Assembly: GCA_964504445.1 (NCBI GenBank)
Contig: CAZDEO010000007.1
Span: 33,047 to 97,046 of the forward strand
Direction: 5' to 3'
Origin: JACSRF01 sp964504445
GTDB taxonomy: Bacteria > Chloroflexota > Anaerolineae > Promineifilales > Promineifilaceae
Length of the DNA stretch: 64,000 nt
Below, in pieces: positions 9,866-18,702 of this stretch. Under the pieces are notes generated by a model. The model saw only the letters and a program-made list of their open reading frames with translations, searched no databases and was not told where the DNA came from. The position numbers and the translations under genes were made by a program. Numbering within the stretch: position 1 is the first letter of the stretch; each line of letters starts with the position of its first letter.

Positions 9866-12148
9866 TCACGTTTCACGCGCCTGCAAATACTTGTACAACA
9901 CCCCCATCACCGTGGCGGGTTCCGCCTCGCGCTCCTTGTTATATTGGCGCGTGGCGCGGCTGCGGCTAAGGTGTAAATAGCGGCGGGCGCGGGTAATGCC
10001 GACGTAAAGCAGCCGCAGCCGCTCGCTGATGATGTCGATGTGGGCGGATTCGGTAGCGCTGCAACCTTCGTAAAGGCGGGCCTCACCTTCCATCAGGAAG
10101 CGCAGTTGGGCCGCGGCTTCAGCCGTGGGATCGCCCCCCAAAAACTCGTGGACGCCCAGAAAAGGGGCATCCAGGCTGCCGGGAATCCAGAAGCCATCTA
10201 TGCCCACCAAAAAGACGGCGTCCCACTCCAGACCTTTGGCGCTGTGTTGGGTGGTCAGGGTAATGCGCCCCGGTTCTGGCTCGTAGCCCAGGTCGGTGGG
10301 GGTGACAATGGGCAGGCGGCGACGGCCGTCTACCACATCCGCCAGTTCCGCTACCAAATCGGGCAAACGCCACTCCGGCTGCGCATCGCGCCAGCCGCGC
10401 ATGAGGGTGGCAATTTGGTAAGCGATGGCCAGATCCGTTTCGTGGACATCTTGGCCCCAGGCAAAAAGTTCGTCCCCCAGGGTGAGCACCAGATCGTCAA
10501 TGGGCAGATCGCGCAGGACAAACATGCGCCGCAAAAACTCAGCCAGGCGAGCCAAATGGGGCCAGTCATCTTCCGCCAGCACCCCGGCTGGCAAAGAGGC
10601 CGCCCACTGCTCTTGATCCCAGGGGAAAAGCAGCGCCTCTGGCTGGTGTACACTGCGCAAAACGGTGTGAAAATGCGCCAGGTTTTCCACAGGACCCACG
10701 GCTGCTGGGTGACCTAATTCATGCAGGCTGGCATGGGCGGCCACCAGGGCACGGGCGTTTTGCGGATCGGCCAGCACGGCCAGAATGGCGTGCATGGCGG
10801 CGGCAATTTCCCGTTCCCGGCCACCGCCGCGCAGCAGGTTGTCGTAAGGGATTTCCAGGTCGTCCAGGTGTTCGGCCAGGTTGTAGCCAATCTGGTTGGT
10901 GGGTACAAGAATGGCTATGGTACGCTGGCTTTGCTGGCGGGCGTATTGGGCCGCTAATTGGGCGATGGCAGGTAGTTCTTCATCTTCACGGTGCTTGTAT
11001 ACTTTGATACGGATAGCCGCTTCGCTGTCAGGTGGATTGGGCTGGGCGTCCCCGGGAGGCGTGGGCAAAATGGCCTGGCGACGAAAGGTGTGGGCGCGCA
11101 CTTCTGGCACCGGGTGTTTGTCCATGACCCAATTGAGCAAGGTGTTGGCTGCGCCCATGATGAGGGGGGCACACCGGCCGCTGTTGGGTAGGGGCAGTGA
11201 GCGTACGTCGGGACGGTCGGCGAAGGCGTTGAAAAAGCGAGGATGGGCGGCGGTGAAGGTGCTGGTGATGGCCTGATTCGGATCGCCGACCCGCACCCAG
11301 TTGGCGTGGGGGCCGCTGCCGGTAAGGGTTTCCAGGAGAATTTCTTGCAGGGGCACGCTGTCTTGGGCTTCATCTTCCAACACGTAGGGCCAGCGCTGGC
11401 GTAGTTGAGCGGCGAGATCAGGGCGCTGCTCTAGCAGGTCAGCAGCTTGCCAGATGAGGTCATCAAAGTCCAGGGCTGCCTGGCGGGTGAGGAGGGTTTG
11501 GTAACGGCCGTAAATGCCGGCCATCATGGTGAGCAAGGGGCCAGGGGAGCCAGGGAGCCAGGGAGAATTCTCTTCTGCTCTCCTGCCCTCCTGCTCCGCT
11601 GCTCCGCTGCTCCGCTGCAAAATCTCTTCGGGGCGGTAGCGCTCATTTTTGGCCACGCGGATGAAGGTGCGAGCGGTGCGGGTGGTAATGTCCCGCCAGC
11701 GGGCTTGCATCTGCGGGCTGGCGTCGTCTAAAAATTGCAGCCAGTGTTCGCGGTTGCCTTCGATCCACTGGTCAACGGCCAGGGAGAGGGTATGGTTGCT
11801 TTGCACGTCGTCAAGCACGGCCGTGCTATCGCTGTCACCACCGTTGGCCTGGCGCACAATTTCTAGAGCCAGGCTGTGCAAGGTGCGCACGTCGAAGCCG
11901 CTGTCGGTGGGTAGCTGCATGTCGTCCAGTCGCTGGCGGATTCGCGCTTTGAAGGTGTCTACGCTGGCGTTGAGGTAGGTGACAATGAGGATTTGCTGAC
12001 CAACCTGGGTTTGGATACGGCCGTGGCCAATCAATTGGGCCGCTAACAAAGACAGGGTAAAGGTCTTGCCGCTGCCAGGCACGGCGCTGATGGCCAGACG
12101 GCCGCTTTCATATTTGAGAATTTCTAACTGGGCTGGGCGTAGGTTCAT
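9866..12148 (-). CDS. UvrD/PcrA-like superfamily I DNA helicase
   Basis: 760 residues. The order of motifs is complete: Q-like LRPAQLEIL, motif I GSGKT (25-29), motif II DEAQD, motif III GDPNQAI, motif V with QHSAKGLEWD, and motif VI RLLYVGITRARR. It is an ATP-dependent 3'-5' DNA helicase by family. A stretch at about residues 180-205 (SSGAAEQEGRRAEENSPWLPGSPG) is encoded by GGAGCCAGGGAGC / CTGCTCCGCTGCTCC inverted words at 11533-11612 and looks like an in-frame repeat insertion. No nuclease domain is seen. The ATG lacks a strong SD sequence. It is shorter than the usual 720-900 only if the insertion is removed, so it is probably functional. Confidence 0.88.
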   Translation of the reverse strand: MNLRPAQLEILKYESGRLAISAVPGSGKTFTLSLLAAQLIGHGRIQTQVGQQILIVTYLNASVDTFKARIRQRLDDMQLPTDSGFDVRTLHSLALEIVRQANGGDSDSTAVLDDVQSNHTLSLAVDQWIEGNREHWLQFLDDASPQMQARWRDITTRTARTFIRVAKNERYRPEEILQRSSGAAEQEGRRAEENSPWLPGSPGPLLTMMAGIYGRYQTLLTRQAALDFDDLIWQAADLLEQRPDLAAQLRQRWPYVLEDEAQDSVPLQEILLETLTGSGPHANWVRVGDPNQAITSTFTAAHPRFFNAFADRPDVRSLPLPNSGRCAPLIMGAANTLLNWVMDKHPVPEVRAHTFRRQAILPTPPGDAQPNPPDSEAAIRIKVYKHREDEELPAIAQLAAQYARQQSQRTIAILVPTNQIGYNLAEHLDDLEIPYDNLLRGGGREREIAAAMHAILAVLADPQNARALVAAHASLHELGHPAAVGPVENLAHFHTVLRSVHQPEALLFPWDQEQWAASLPAGVLAEDDWPHLARLAEFLRRMFVLRDLPIDDLVLTLGDELFAWGQDVHETDLAIAYQIATLMRGWRDAQPEWRLPDLVAELADVVDGRRRLPIVTPTDLGYEPEPGRITLTTQHSAKGLEWDAVFLVGIDGFWIPGSLDAPFLGVHEFLGGDPTAEAAAQLRFLMEGEARLYEGCSATESAHIDIISERLRLLYVGITRARRYLHLSRSRATRQYNKEREAEPATVMGVLYKYLQARET
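11533..11612. repeat. GGAGC/GCTCC repeat inside the helicase gene
   Basis: CAGGGGAGCCAGGGAGCCAGGG followed by CTCTCCTGCCCTCCTGCTCCGCTGCTCCGCTGCTCCGC-type words. It is in frame and low in complexity. The same word family recurs at 60150-60190 in the PP2C gene. Confidence 0.65.
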
Positions 12149-12159
12149 AGGAAGTCGGT

Positions 12160-12183
12160 GATCCGTAGTCCGTTATCCGAATG
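12160..12183. repeat. Short CCGTA/TCCG heptamer-type repeat
   Basis: GATCCGTAGTCCGTTATCCG lies between the helicase start and the cytochrome gene. It belongs to the same CCG-containing heptamer family as the arrays at 18544, 18622, 20633 and 59276. Confidence 0.6.
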
Positions 12184-12199
12184 GGTTACGCACTTAGGT

Positions 12200-14101
12200 T
12201 TACGGCCGTTTTACATACGGTAAGTATACATAACGAAATCCCGTTCCGGCAAAATTCGCTTCCGCCATGACTTCTGGCGCACTTTTGCCAAACTGCTCCC
12301 ACAACGCGTATAAAATTTCGCCGTTGTTGTTGCCGCTGTAAGGATTATTGTCTCGTAAAAATTCCACGTACTCCTTGCTGGCGGTCTGGTACAGCAGCCG
12401 CACAGTGCCATAGGCCACGCCCGCAGGCAGGGCGTAGGTTGTGGTGTCCCAGTACTGCCCGTCAGCGTAGAGGGTGGGGTCGGGTTGGCTTTGGCGCGTG
12501 GGTGCGGCCCCCACCGCAGCGTAGTTGGCAAAGCTGAAGCCCCTTGGGGGAATGCGATTATCGCTAACAATGACGTTATTCAAAGCAAAGTGGAAGCTGG
12601 GGCCGGCGGTTAACCCGGCCTGAGCCGCCAGGGCTGGCGTAAGGCCCTGCTTCACCTCATACATTTTCAGGTCAGGGTCTTGGGTGAGCACGGCCGTTGC
12701 CCCATCATACGCCCCTGACTCATACACCAAATTTCCCTGAGCATCGTACCCCTGCACGTGCAGCCACATCCGCCGCCCCTCGGGGTAACCGGTAGGCAGT
12801 TTATGCCCCGTTTCGTTAAACACCGTCACGCTGAGCTGGTCTGCGGCCAGGCTTACCGTCAGCGTCGCCGCATGTTGCAGCATATAGCGCGCCCGCTCAA
12901 TGCCGGCGTTCAAAGCTTCTAGGCGTTGCGAACCAGGCGGAAAGATCGCCCCAAACGTGGGGTGGGCAGGGATAATTTGCGGCACCCAGGTGTTGCCCCC
13001 GGTCAGGTCATGAAAAGGAAAATCATCCCGGTTGCCCCCCAAAGGCGGGTTGCCAAACAACGTGCCGCCCACGCCCGTCACCTGGCGCATGTGGCAATCC
13101 TGGCAAGTGGAAACATACGCCTGGTTGCCGCCAAACTGGGGCGCATATACCCCTTCTGGGGTGTTGTATGCGCTAAGGAACCACTCGCTGTAAGTGCGCT
13201 CAATGGGAAAACCGCTGTTCAGGTCTCCCGGTTCATCCAGAGGATTCAGCTCATACTCCTGGGTCGCCGGGTTCCAGGTAAACACAGGGTTGCTGATGTC
13301 GTGGCAAACGCCGCAGAAGGCGGCATCCTTATGGTAGGGGGAGGTGAGGGTATCCCGGTTGCCACTATAAAAATAATGGGGGTCCAGGTTCACCACGTCG
13401 CTGATGACCAGGGGGCCGCGCCGGTGGTCCCGCGGGTCGGCAATCATGGTGCCGCTGCCCAGGATGAGGGTGGGCGCAGTGACGGTGACGGGCGTGGTGA
13501 TGCCAGCCAGCACGGTCAGATCGCGCTCTGGATTTTCCGGGCTGTATTCCGGGTCTACCAGGCGATGGCAGACGATACATTGCACGCCTTCCAGGTCTTC
13601 GGCAGTCATGGTAGAGCCGTCGGGCGCGGTGGAGCGTCCCTCTAGCCAGCCCCGGGGTAGGTGGCAGCGCAGGCAAAATTCGCCCGCGCCGCCGGCGTCG
13701 GCGTTGGCCACGTCCAGGGCCGCCCAAAAGAGCGGATCGCGCCCGGATTGGGCCATCATGCTACCAGACCAGGCGAACCAGGTTTCTGTTTCCGGGTCCT
13801 GGCCGGTGTGGGTGCTGTAGCCGCTGTGGCAAGCAATACAGTTAGAAGGTGGGGGCAAGGCGTCTTCCATCTGGTTGGGCTGGGTACCAGGCATGAAGAA
13901 GTCGCGCATGGTGGTGGCTACCCGCGCCGCGGGCAAATCAAGCTGCCCGGCAGCCTGCCATTGGGGAAAAATGGGATGACCAGGGGGTAGGGCGGCGTGG
14001 GCCGTGGGTACGGCCGTTTCCCCCCGCAGCGTAGCCAAGAGAATCACCAGCATGCCGCAGGCCAGCACAACGGTCAGGAGAAGGGGAAAGCTCTTTTTCA
14101 T
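12200..14101 (-). CDS. Exported pentaheme c-type cytochrome
   Basis: 633 residues with a signal peptide (MKKSFPLLLTVVLACGM...AHA). Five CxxCH heme sites: CIACH 88-92, CLRCH 143-147, CIVCH 175-179, CGVCH 263-267 and CQDCH 333-337. The rest (about 400-633) is beta-rich and contains no heme motif. It ends YVYLPYVKRP, an ending similar to those of two other exported proteins in this window. It resembles multiheme cytochromes of extracytoplasmic electron transfer, but no specific oxidoreductase family is recognised. An SD-like AAGGAAA precedes the ATG. No partner redox genes lie next to it. Confidence 0.8.
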   Translation of the reverse strand: MKKSFPLLLTVVLACGMLVILLATLRGETAVPTAHAALPPGHPIFPQWQAAGQLDLPAARVATTMRDFFMPGTQPNQMEDALPPPSNCIACHSGYSTHTGQDPETETWFAWSGSMMAQSGRDPLFWAALDVANADAGGAGEFCLRCHLPRGWLEGRSTAPDGSTMTAEDLEGVQCIVCHRLVDPEYSPENPERDLTVLAGITTPVTVTAPTLILGSGTMIADPRDHRRGPLVISDVVNLDPHYFYSGNRDTLTSPYHKDAAFCGVCHDISNPVFTWNPATQEYELNPLDEPGDLNSGFPIERTYSEWFLSAYNTPEGVYAPQFGGNQAYVSTCQDCHMRQVTGVGGTLFGNPPLGGNRDDFPFHDLTGGNTWVPQIIPAHPTFGAIFPPGSQRLEALNAGIERARYMLQHAATLTVSLAADQLSVTVFNETGHKLPTGYPEGRRMWLHVQGYDAQGNLVYESGAYDGATAVLTQDPDLKMYEVKQGLTPALAAQAGLTAGPSFHFALNNVIVSDNRIPPRGFSFANYAAVGAAPTRQSQPDPTLYADGQYWDTTTYALPAGVAYGTVRLLYQTASKEYVEFLRDNNPYSGNNNGEILYALWEQFGKSAPEVMAEANFAGTGFRYVYLPYVKRP

Positions 14102-14219
14102 GTCGTTTCCTTAAGGGCTTTGTGGATTGCCTTGGCCCCAATTATAATCTGCTGCCGTTGTCTGGCGAACTGTTGGCGCTGGAAAGCAACAATTCGCAAT
14201 TTTTTCGTATCTATACAGC

Positions 14220-14326
14220 AGGAACGCAGAGTGACACAGAGAACCGCAGAGTTACGCAGAGAGTAAAGAGATTTCCGCCCTTTCTCAGCGAAACTCTGCG
14301 TAACCTCAGTGAAGCTCTGCGTTCCT
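14220..14326. repeat. ACGCAGAG-type nested inverted repeat in 355-base spacer
   Basis: The outer arms AGGAACGCAGAG (14220-14231) and CTCTGCGTTCCT (14315-14326) are perfect. The inner arms GTTACGCAGAG (14251-14261) and CTCTGCGTAAC (14294-14304) are also perfect. It is a wordy repeat of the GACGCAGAG type. A related copy sits inside the PP2C gene at 59907-59960. The rest of the 14102-14456 spacer holds only the SD and start region of the next gene, with no convincing promoter. Confidence 0.7.
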
Positions 14327-14456
14327 AAAGGTTTTCAACATAAAGACCTGTACAGTTACATTTTTTCAACCATTCATCGTAGGGGCAGGACGGCGCGGAT
14401 AAGATTCGGGCAGAACAAGCAATTGGTATGGCAAAACGGAGGCTATTGGAGTAAGT

Positions 14457-16142
14457 ATGAAACGATTTTGGTTAGGGGGATTACTCCTCCTTTTGCTGGC
14501 AGGCACGGCCGTTTCCGGGTCCATTGGGGCGCAAACAGAAGCCAAATTAACGCCAACGCCCACTACCGACACCCGCTTTGGCGCCATTGAGGCCTTTTGG
14601 GAGCCAGACGCCGCGGCTGACTTAGGCGTGGGCTGGGACCGCATTCTCTTTTTGTGGCATGAAATTCAGCCCACGGGACCGGAAGATTGGAACACCCTGC
14701 ACGTGCTGGAAGAGTGGCTGGTGGATGCGCAGGAGAACGGCCGTACCATTGTGGGCCTGCTCAAATCTACACCCCCCTGGGCGGCCGAAAGCGAGCCTTA
14801 TGCTGGCGTGCCGCAAGGGCTATACCTGCCCCTGGATGATCCCGGCAATCTGTGGGCCAACTTCGTGCGCCGCGTGGCCGACTATTATGGGGCGCGGGGC
14901 GTACATCATTGGATTGTGTGGAATGAGCCAGACATTGCCCCCGGGGTCTATGGCTACGAATTTGGCGGCAGCATGCAAGATTATTACCGCCTGCTGCAAG
15001 TGACCTACCTGGTGATGAAAGAAACCGACCCCCAGGCCGTCATCCATTTGGGGGGCATTACCTACTGGCATGACCCCACTTACCTGCGCCGCTTTTTGCA
15101 GATGGTGGCCAATGACCCCAATGCCGCCGCCCACAACTACTATTTTGACGTGATTTCCCAGCACATTTACTTTCGCCCAGAAACGGTACCGCAGATTTTG
15201 GGGGAAAGCTACGCCATTCAGCGTGAAGTAGGCATCGATCCGCTCAAGCCGGTGTGGATTAACGAGACCAATGCGCGGCCCAGTCTGGACCTGGCATGGC
15301 CGGTGCAGGTTTTGCGCTTCCATCTGGACGCCGACATGCAGGCTTGGTATCTAGTGCAGGCGTACGCCCTGGGCTTTGCGGCGGGGGCGGAGCGGGTTGG
15401 CTTCTACAAATTGATTGACATCCACCTGGAGCCAGGGGGCGAATCGTGGGGGCTGCTGCGCCCGGATAAGAGCCAGCGTCCCGCCTATGGGGCATACAAG
15501 ACGATGGTGGCGCAGCTAGGGGGCTTTGCAGGGCCGGTGACCATAGAGGATACGGCCGATTTCACCATCGTCACTTTTCCCAAAGAGGAGGTGGTGGTGC
15601 GGGTGCTGTGGGCGAAGCGGCTGGCGGCGGTGACATTGGCCGTACCCGCCCTGGCGGACGCGGCGCAGGTGGTGGGGTATGCGGGGCATACGCAAGAAAT
15701 CTTGCCAGGCGACGGCAGCTATACCCTCACTCTGGAAGGGGCGCGCTGTTACGTGGAGTGCGACATTGGCGGCCCGCCCATTTACCTGGTGGAAAAAGCA
15801 GCTCCAGCAACCAACCCGGCAGAAGCGACGCTGCTGACTGTAGCTACCATTACGCCCACGCCGCTGGTTCCGGCCTCTCCCACGCCCACCGACACCCCTT
15901 CGCCCACGCCCACGCTGCCCCCCACGGAAACGGCCACGCCAACGGTGACGCCCACAATGACGCCGTCGGCAACCCCCACCACGACGCCTACGCCCAGCCC
16001 CACGGCCACTATTATCCCGACCCTCGCCCCGGCAGTTAGCGCGGGGGAAACGGCCGTTTCTCCTGGCCTCTCGTTCTGGCTGCTGGGGGCGGCAGGGGTG
16101 CTGGGGCTGCTCCTGCTGGTGGTAGGGTTGCGCCGCCGCTAA
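14457..16142 (+). CDS. Surface-anchored glycoside hydrolase-like protein (clan GH-A type barrel)
   Basis: 561 residues, preceded by GGAG. Signal peptide at 1-24 (LLLLLLAGTAVSG). The catalytic region about 35-390 has acid/base-like E157 in WNEPD and nucleophile-like E270 in INET, the order of clan GH-A glycosidases such as GH5/GH39. A Thr/Pro-rich stalk (about 465-535) made of TPTP-like units comes before a TM helix and a basic RRR tail, so the enzyme is displayed outside and anchored at its C-terminus. The family is assigned only to the clan level; its substrate is unknown. It is convergent with the pilin-like operon, with two hairpins between. Confidence 0.78.
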   Translation: MKRFWLGGLLLLLLAGTAVSGSIGAQTEAKLTPTPTTDTRFGAIEAFWEPDAAADLGVGWDRILFLWHEIQPTGPEDWNTLHVLEEWLVDAQENGRTIVGLLKSTPPWAAESEPYAGVPQGLYLPLDDPGNLWANFVRRVADYYGARGVHHWIVWNEPDIAPGVYGYEFGGSMQDYYRLLQVTYLVMKETDPQAVIHLGGITYWHDPTYLRRFLQMVANDPNAAAHNYYFDVISQHIYFRPETVPQILGESYAIQREVGIDPLKPVWINETNARPSLDLAWPVQVLRFHLDADMQAWYLVQAYALGFAAGAERVGFYKLIDIHLEPGGESWGLLRPDKSQRPAYGAYKTMVAQLGGFAGPVTIEDTADFTIVTFPKEEVVVRVLWAKRLAAVTLAVPALADAAQVVGYAGHTQEILPGDGSYTLTLEGARCYVECDIGGPPIYLVEKAAPATNPAEATLLTVATITPTPLVPASPTPTDTPSPTPTLPPTETATPTVTPTMTPSATPTTTPTPSPTATIIPTLAPAVSAGETAVSPGLSFWLLGAAGVLGLLLLVVGLRRR

Positions 16143-16152
16143 TCGCGAGAAA

Positions 16153-16200
16153 AGGAGAAAAGGCTTTCGCCGGAACCACACGGTTAAAGCCTTTTCTCCT
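16153..16200. terminator. 15-bp perfect inverted repeat after the glycosidase
   Basis: AGGAGAAAAGGCTTT (16153-16167) and AAAGCCTTTTCTCCT (16186-16200) are perfect inverted copies around an 18-base loop. No long T-run follows, so this is either a structured 3' end or a repeat. It starts 10 bases after the stop. Confidence 0.6.
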
Positions 16201-16222
16201 GGTGCTGTCTATTCGGTATAGA

Positions 16223-16259
16223 AACCTGCGCGGTCTCCGAGACCGCGCAGGTTTTTTTT
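16223..16259 (+). terminator. Rho-independent terminator between convergent genes
   Basis: AACCTGCGCGGTCT (16223-16236) and AGACCGCGCAGGTT (16240-16253) form a 14-bp stem. It is followed by eight T on the plus strand. It lies between the convergent glycosidase and pilin-like genes and may also act on the opposite strand. Confidence 0.85.
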
Positions 16260-16260
16260 G

Positions 16261-18459
16261 CTAGTTGCCAATGGCCCACTGCACCGCCGCATCGAATAGG
16301 TCCCAGGCGTCTGTGTTATACAGATCTGCTCGTTCCAAGAAGAAGCCCACCCGCGCATCCGGGGCGGAAAGGCCACTGGTCATGGCCGCGCCGGTGGGGT
16401 AGCCCACAATGGTAAAGGCGCTGGTGCTGCCATACGCATTGGCAATCCTCACCGCGCCGCTGCCTAAATCCCGGATGTTGCCGATGGCGGCGTTACTACC
16501 ATAAATCGCAATGCGCCCACTTTTTCCGGCGGCCAGGGGGTGGCTGCTGCTGGCGGCAATCATATCAATTTGACGCCGGTTTGTGGCGCTGCCGGAACTA
16601 TCGGCCAGGCGCAGCTCATCGGCCAGGCTGCGTCTCATCAGGATCACCGGCACGGCCGTATCCCGAAATGCTGACCCATAAGTAGCGTCAGACACTGCTG
16701 GCGAAACCAAAATGAAGGCCATTCCGCTGGGGTTGTATCCATTGGCATTGTTGTCATCCAAAATGGCCACCGTGTAGCCCAACCCCTGCAGGCGGTTGCG
16801 CAAGGCTGTCTCCGAGGTACTCAGGCTGGTGGCATTGGGCACGACAAATACCGCATTGGCAGCCACAAAGTTGGCCGTCACGTTGGTGGGGCTGCTGATG
16901 TTGAAGGTGGTGGGGCTGGCGCCACCGCTGACGCTGCCGCTCCAGTTGGCAAAGACGTAGCCGCTGGCGGGAGAGGCGGTGAGGGTCACGGCCGTATCGA
17001 ACAAGTAGCCACCGTTGGCGCAGTTGGAGGTGGGGCTGGCGCTGACGGCGCCGCTGCCAGAGGGGGCCGCCGTCAGGGTGAAGGAGTAGCAGCGCGGCTG
17101 GAAGGTGGCCGACACGCTGGTGTTGCCCTGAATGGTGATGCTGGTCACCGGATTGGTGCCGCTGGCGCTGCCGCCCCAACTGGTAAACTGGTAGCCGTTG
17201 ACCGGATTAGCCGTCAGGGCCACGTTTTGCCCGTAGATGTACTGATTAGCATTACAGCCGGGGGATGAGGTGGGCGAATAGGTCACCGTTCCCGTGCCGC
17301 TGGGGTTGATGGCGCTGTTGAGGGTGTAGCAGTAATTTTGGAAATTGGCCGTCACGCTCTTGTCGCCATCAAAGGTCAGGGAAGCGGGGTTCGTTGTGCC
17401 TGTTACAGCGCCAGACCAGCCGGTGAAGTAAGCGCCCGTGTCGGGCACGGCCGTTAAATTTACCGTATTCTGCCAATAATAGGGGGGCGGCGCGGACACC
17501 TCAATGCTGCCTCGGCCGTTTACGGCCGTGGTCAGGATGTATTCGATTTCAAAAAAGTTGGCCGTCACCGTGGCATTGCTGTTCAGCGTCAGCAGGGCCG
17601 GGTTGGTGGGATCATCAGGGTAGCCAGAGTGGCTCCATGATGCAAAGCCGTAGCCGGCAGCGGGGTTAGCAAGCAGGTTCACGGTAGTGCCATGTTCGTA
17701 TTGAGTACCACCATTGCAGTTGGGGGCCGGCGTAAGGGTGGTGTTGCCGCCTGCATCTGGGTCTTCCAACACCGTTAGCGTGTAGCACCCTATCTGGAAG
17801 AAGGCCTCCACAGACTTATTCCGGTCCATGGTGATGGTAATGGGATTATTGTTGTTGGAAGGCGCATCTCCCCCCCAGGTAAAGAATTCGGAACCGGCTT
17901 CTGGCACGGCTTGCAACAATACTTCCTGGTTGTAGGCGTAGTCGGGTTGGTCGGGGGTTTTGAGGATGTTTCCCAGGCCGAAAGGAATGATGTTGAGGGT
18001 GTAGCGCTGCTCTACGAAGATAGCCGACACGACGGTGTCGCTGCCGAAGTAGAAGGTTTGCACGCTTTGCGTCCCGGAAAGATCATCACCCCAACCGGCG
18101 AAGCGCCACCCGGGAGCGGGTACGGCCGTTAACGTCACCGTATCACCGGATACGGGCGAACTGGGGCTAACGTTCACGCTGCCCGCCGTGTCGTCGGGCA
18201 AAACGGTAATGGTTAGGGTGGCCCCCGCCACGGGGGTGGGCGTAGCCGTAGCCCGGCTAAAACCCACCAGGGCTGGCGGCGCCACGTTCGCCCGGTCTAC
18301 AAAGCGGGAAAACACGTCGCCAATCGCGGGCTGCATCAAATTTACGATGACGACCACCGCCAGGCCTACCAGGGCAATGATGATCAGGTACTCCACAATT
18401 CCCTGCCCGGCTTCGCGGCTAGATGGGTGTTGACGGCCGTTTTTTTCAAGTTTGTTCAT
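16261..18459 (-). CDS. Flp-type pilin-like N-terminus fused to InlB-type repeats
   Basis: 732 residues. An N-terminal class III signal EAG|QGIVEYLIII has the Gly cleavage site at 18, Glu at mature +5 and the Tyr that follows, as in Flp pilins. The residue 19-45 helix is the usual pilin helix. After residue 95, about six copies of an 80-residue unit (GxVxxxP...YxxGxxVxLTAxPAxGYxFxxWSGxxxG...NxxVTANF) match the divergent InlB B-repeat type. The last 170 residues form a separate mixed domain. A normal Flp pilin has about 60 residues, so this is an adhesin built on a pilin helix. The SD is AAGGTGA. It is the last gene of a six-gene operon. Confidence 0.8.
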   Translation of the reverse strand: MNKLEKNGRQHPSSREAGQGIVEYLIIIALVGLAVVVIVNLMQPAIGDVFSRFVDRANVAPPALVGFSRATATPTPVAGATLTITVLPDDTAGSVNVSPSSPVSGDTVTLTAVPAPGWRFAGWGDDLSGTQSVQTFYFGSDTVVSAIFVEQRYTLNIIPFGLGNILKTPDQPDYAYNQEVLLQAVPEAGSEFFTWGGDAPSNNNNPITITMDRNKSVEAFFQIGCYTLTVLEDPDAGGNTTLTPAPNCNGGTQYEHGTTVNLLANPAAGYGFASWSHSGYPDDPTNPALLTLNSNATVTANFFEIEYILTTAVNGRGSIEVSAPPPYYWQNTVNLTAVPDTGAYFTGWSGAVTGTTNPASLTFDGDKSVTANFQNYCYTLNSAINPSGTGTVTYSPTSSPGCNANQYIYGQNVALTANPVNGYQFTSWGGSASGTNPVTSITIQGNTSVSATFQPRCYSFTLTAAPSGSGAVSASPTSNCANGGYLFDTAVTLTASPASGYVFANWSGSVSGGASPTTFNISSPTNVTANFVAANAVFVVPNATSLSTSETALRNRLQGLGYTVAILDDNNANGYNPSGMAFILVSPAVSDATYGSAFRDTAVPVILMRRSLADELRLADSSGSATNRRQIDMIAASSSHPLAAGKSGRIAIYGSNAAIGNIRDLGSGAVRIANAYGSTSAFTIVGYPTGAAMTSGLSAPDARVGFFLERADLYNTDAWDLFDAAVQWAIGN

Positions 18460-18543
18460 GATGTCACCTTATCAATCATCCTTCAGGCAGTCACCTGAAT
18501 GGGTGGACCGTTTTCTCGTTCGCTCCTGACTGCGCGTCAGCGG

Positions 18544-18700
18544 TAATCGGTATTCCGTATTCCGTATTCCGTCAGCGGGTTGCCGGTGGTGGCCATTTTT
18601 GGTAGATCCTTGCAGAAGTCAGACTACGGACTACGGACTACGGCATACGGAATACGGCATACGGAATACGGCATACGGACTACGGCATACGGATCACGAA
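18544..18700. repeat. Period-7 CCG/CGG heptamer arrays
   Basis: TATTCCG units (18550-18575) and TACGGAC/TACGGCA/TACGGAA units (18624-18695) run in tandem at period 7. The two blocks are opposite in orientation. They occupy the spacer between the TadG-like gene and the pilin fusion gene and end next to the TadG-like stop. They look like the STRR heptamers described in cyanobacteria. Confidence 0.8.
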
Positions 18701-18702
18701 AA

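Noticed and set aside
14220..14326. Possible small RNA gene or rRNA fragment
   Set aside because: The hairpin is made of repeated ACGCAGAG words and has no promoter or terminator. A repeat explains it better.
15782..16009. Val/Gly-rich minus-strand frame opposite the glycosidase stalk
   Set aside because: It is the mirror of the Thr/Pro-rich stalk coding region. Repeated codons make long frames on both strands.
18544..18700. Possible CRISPR array
   Set aside because: Units are 7 bases with no spacers between them. Not a CRISPR structure.
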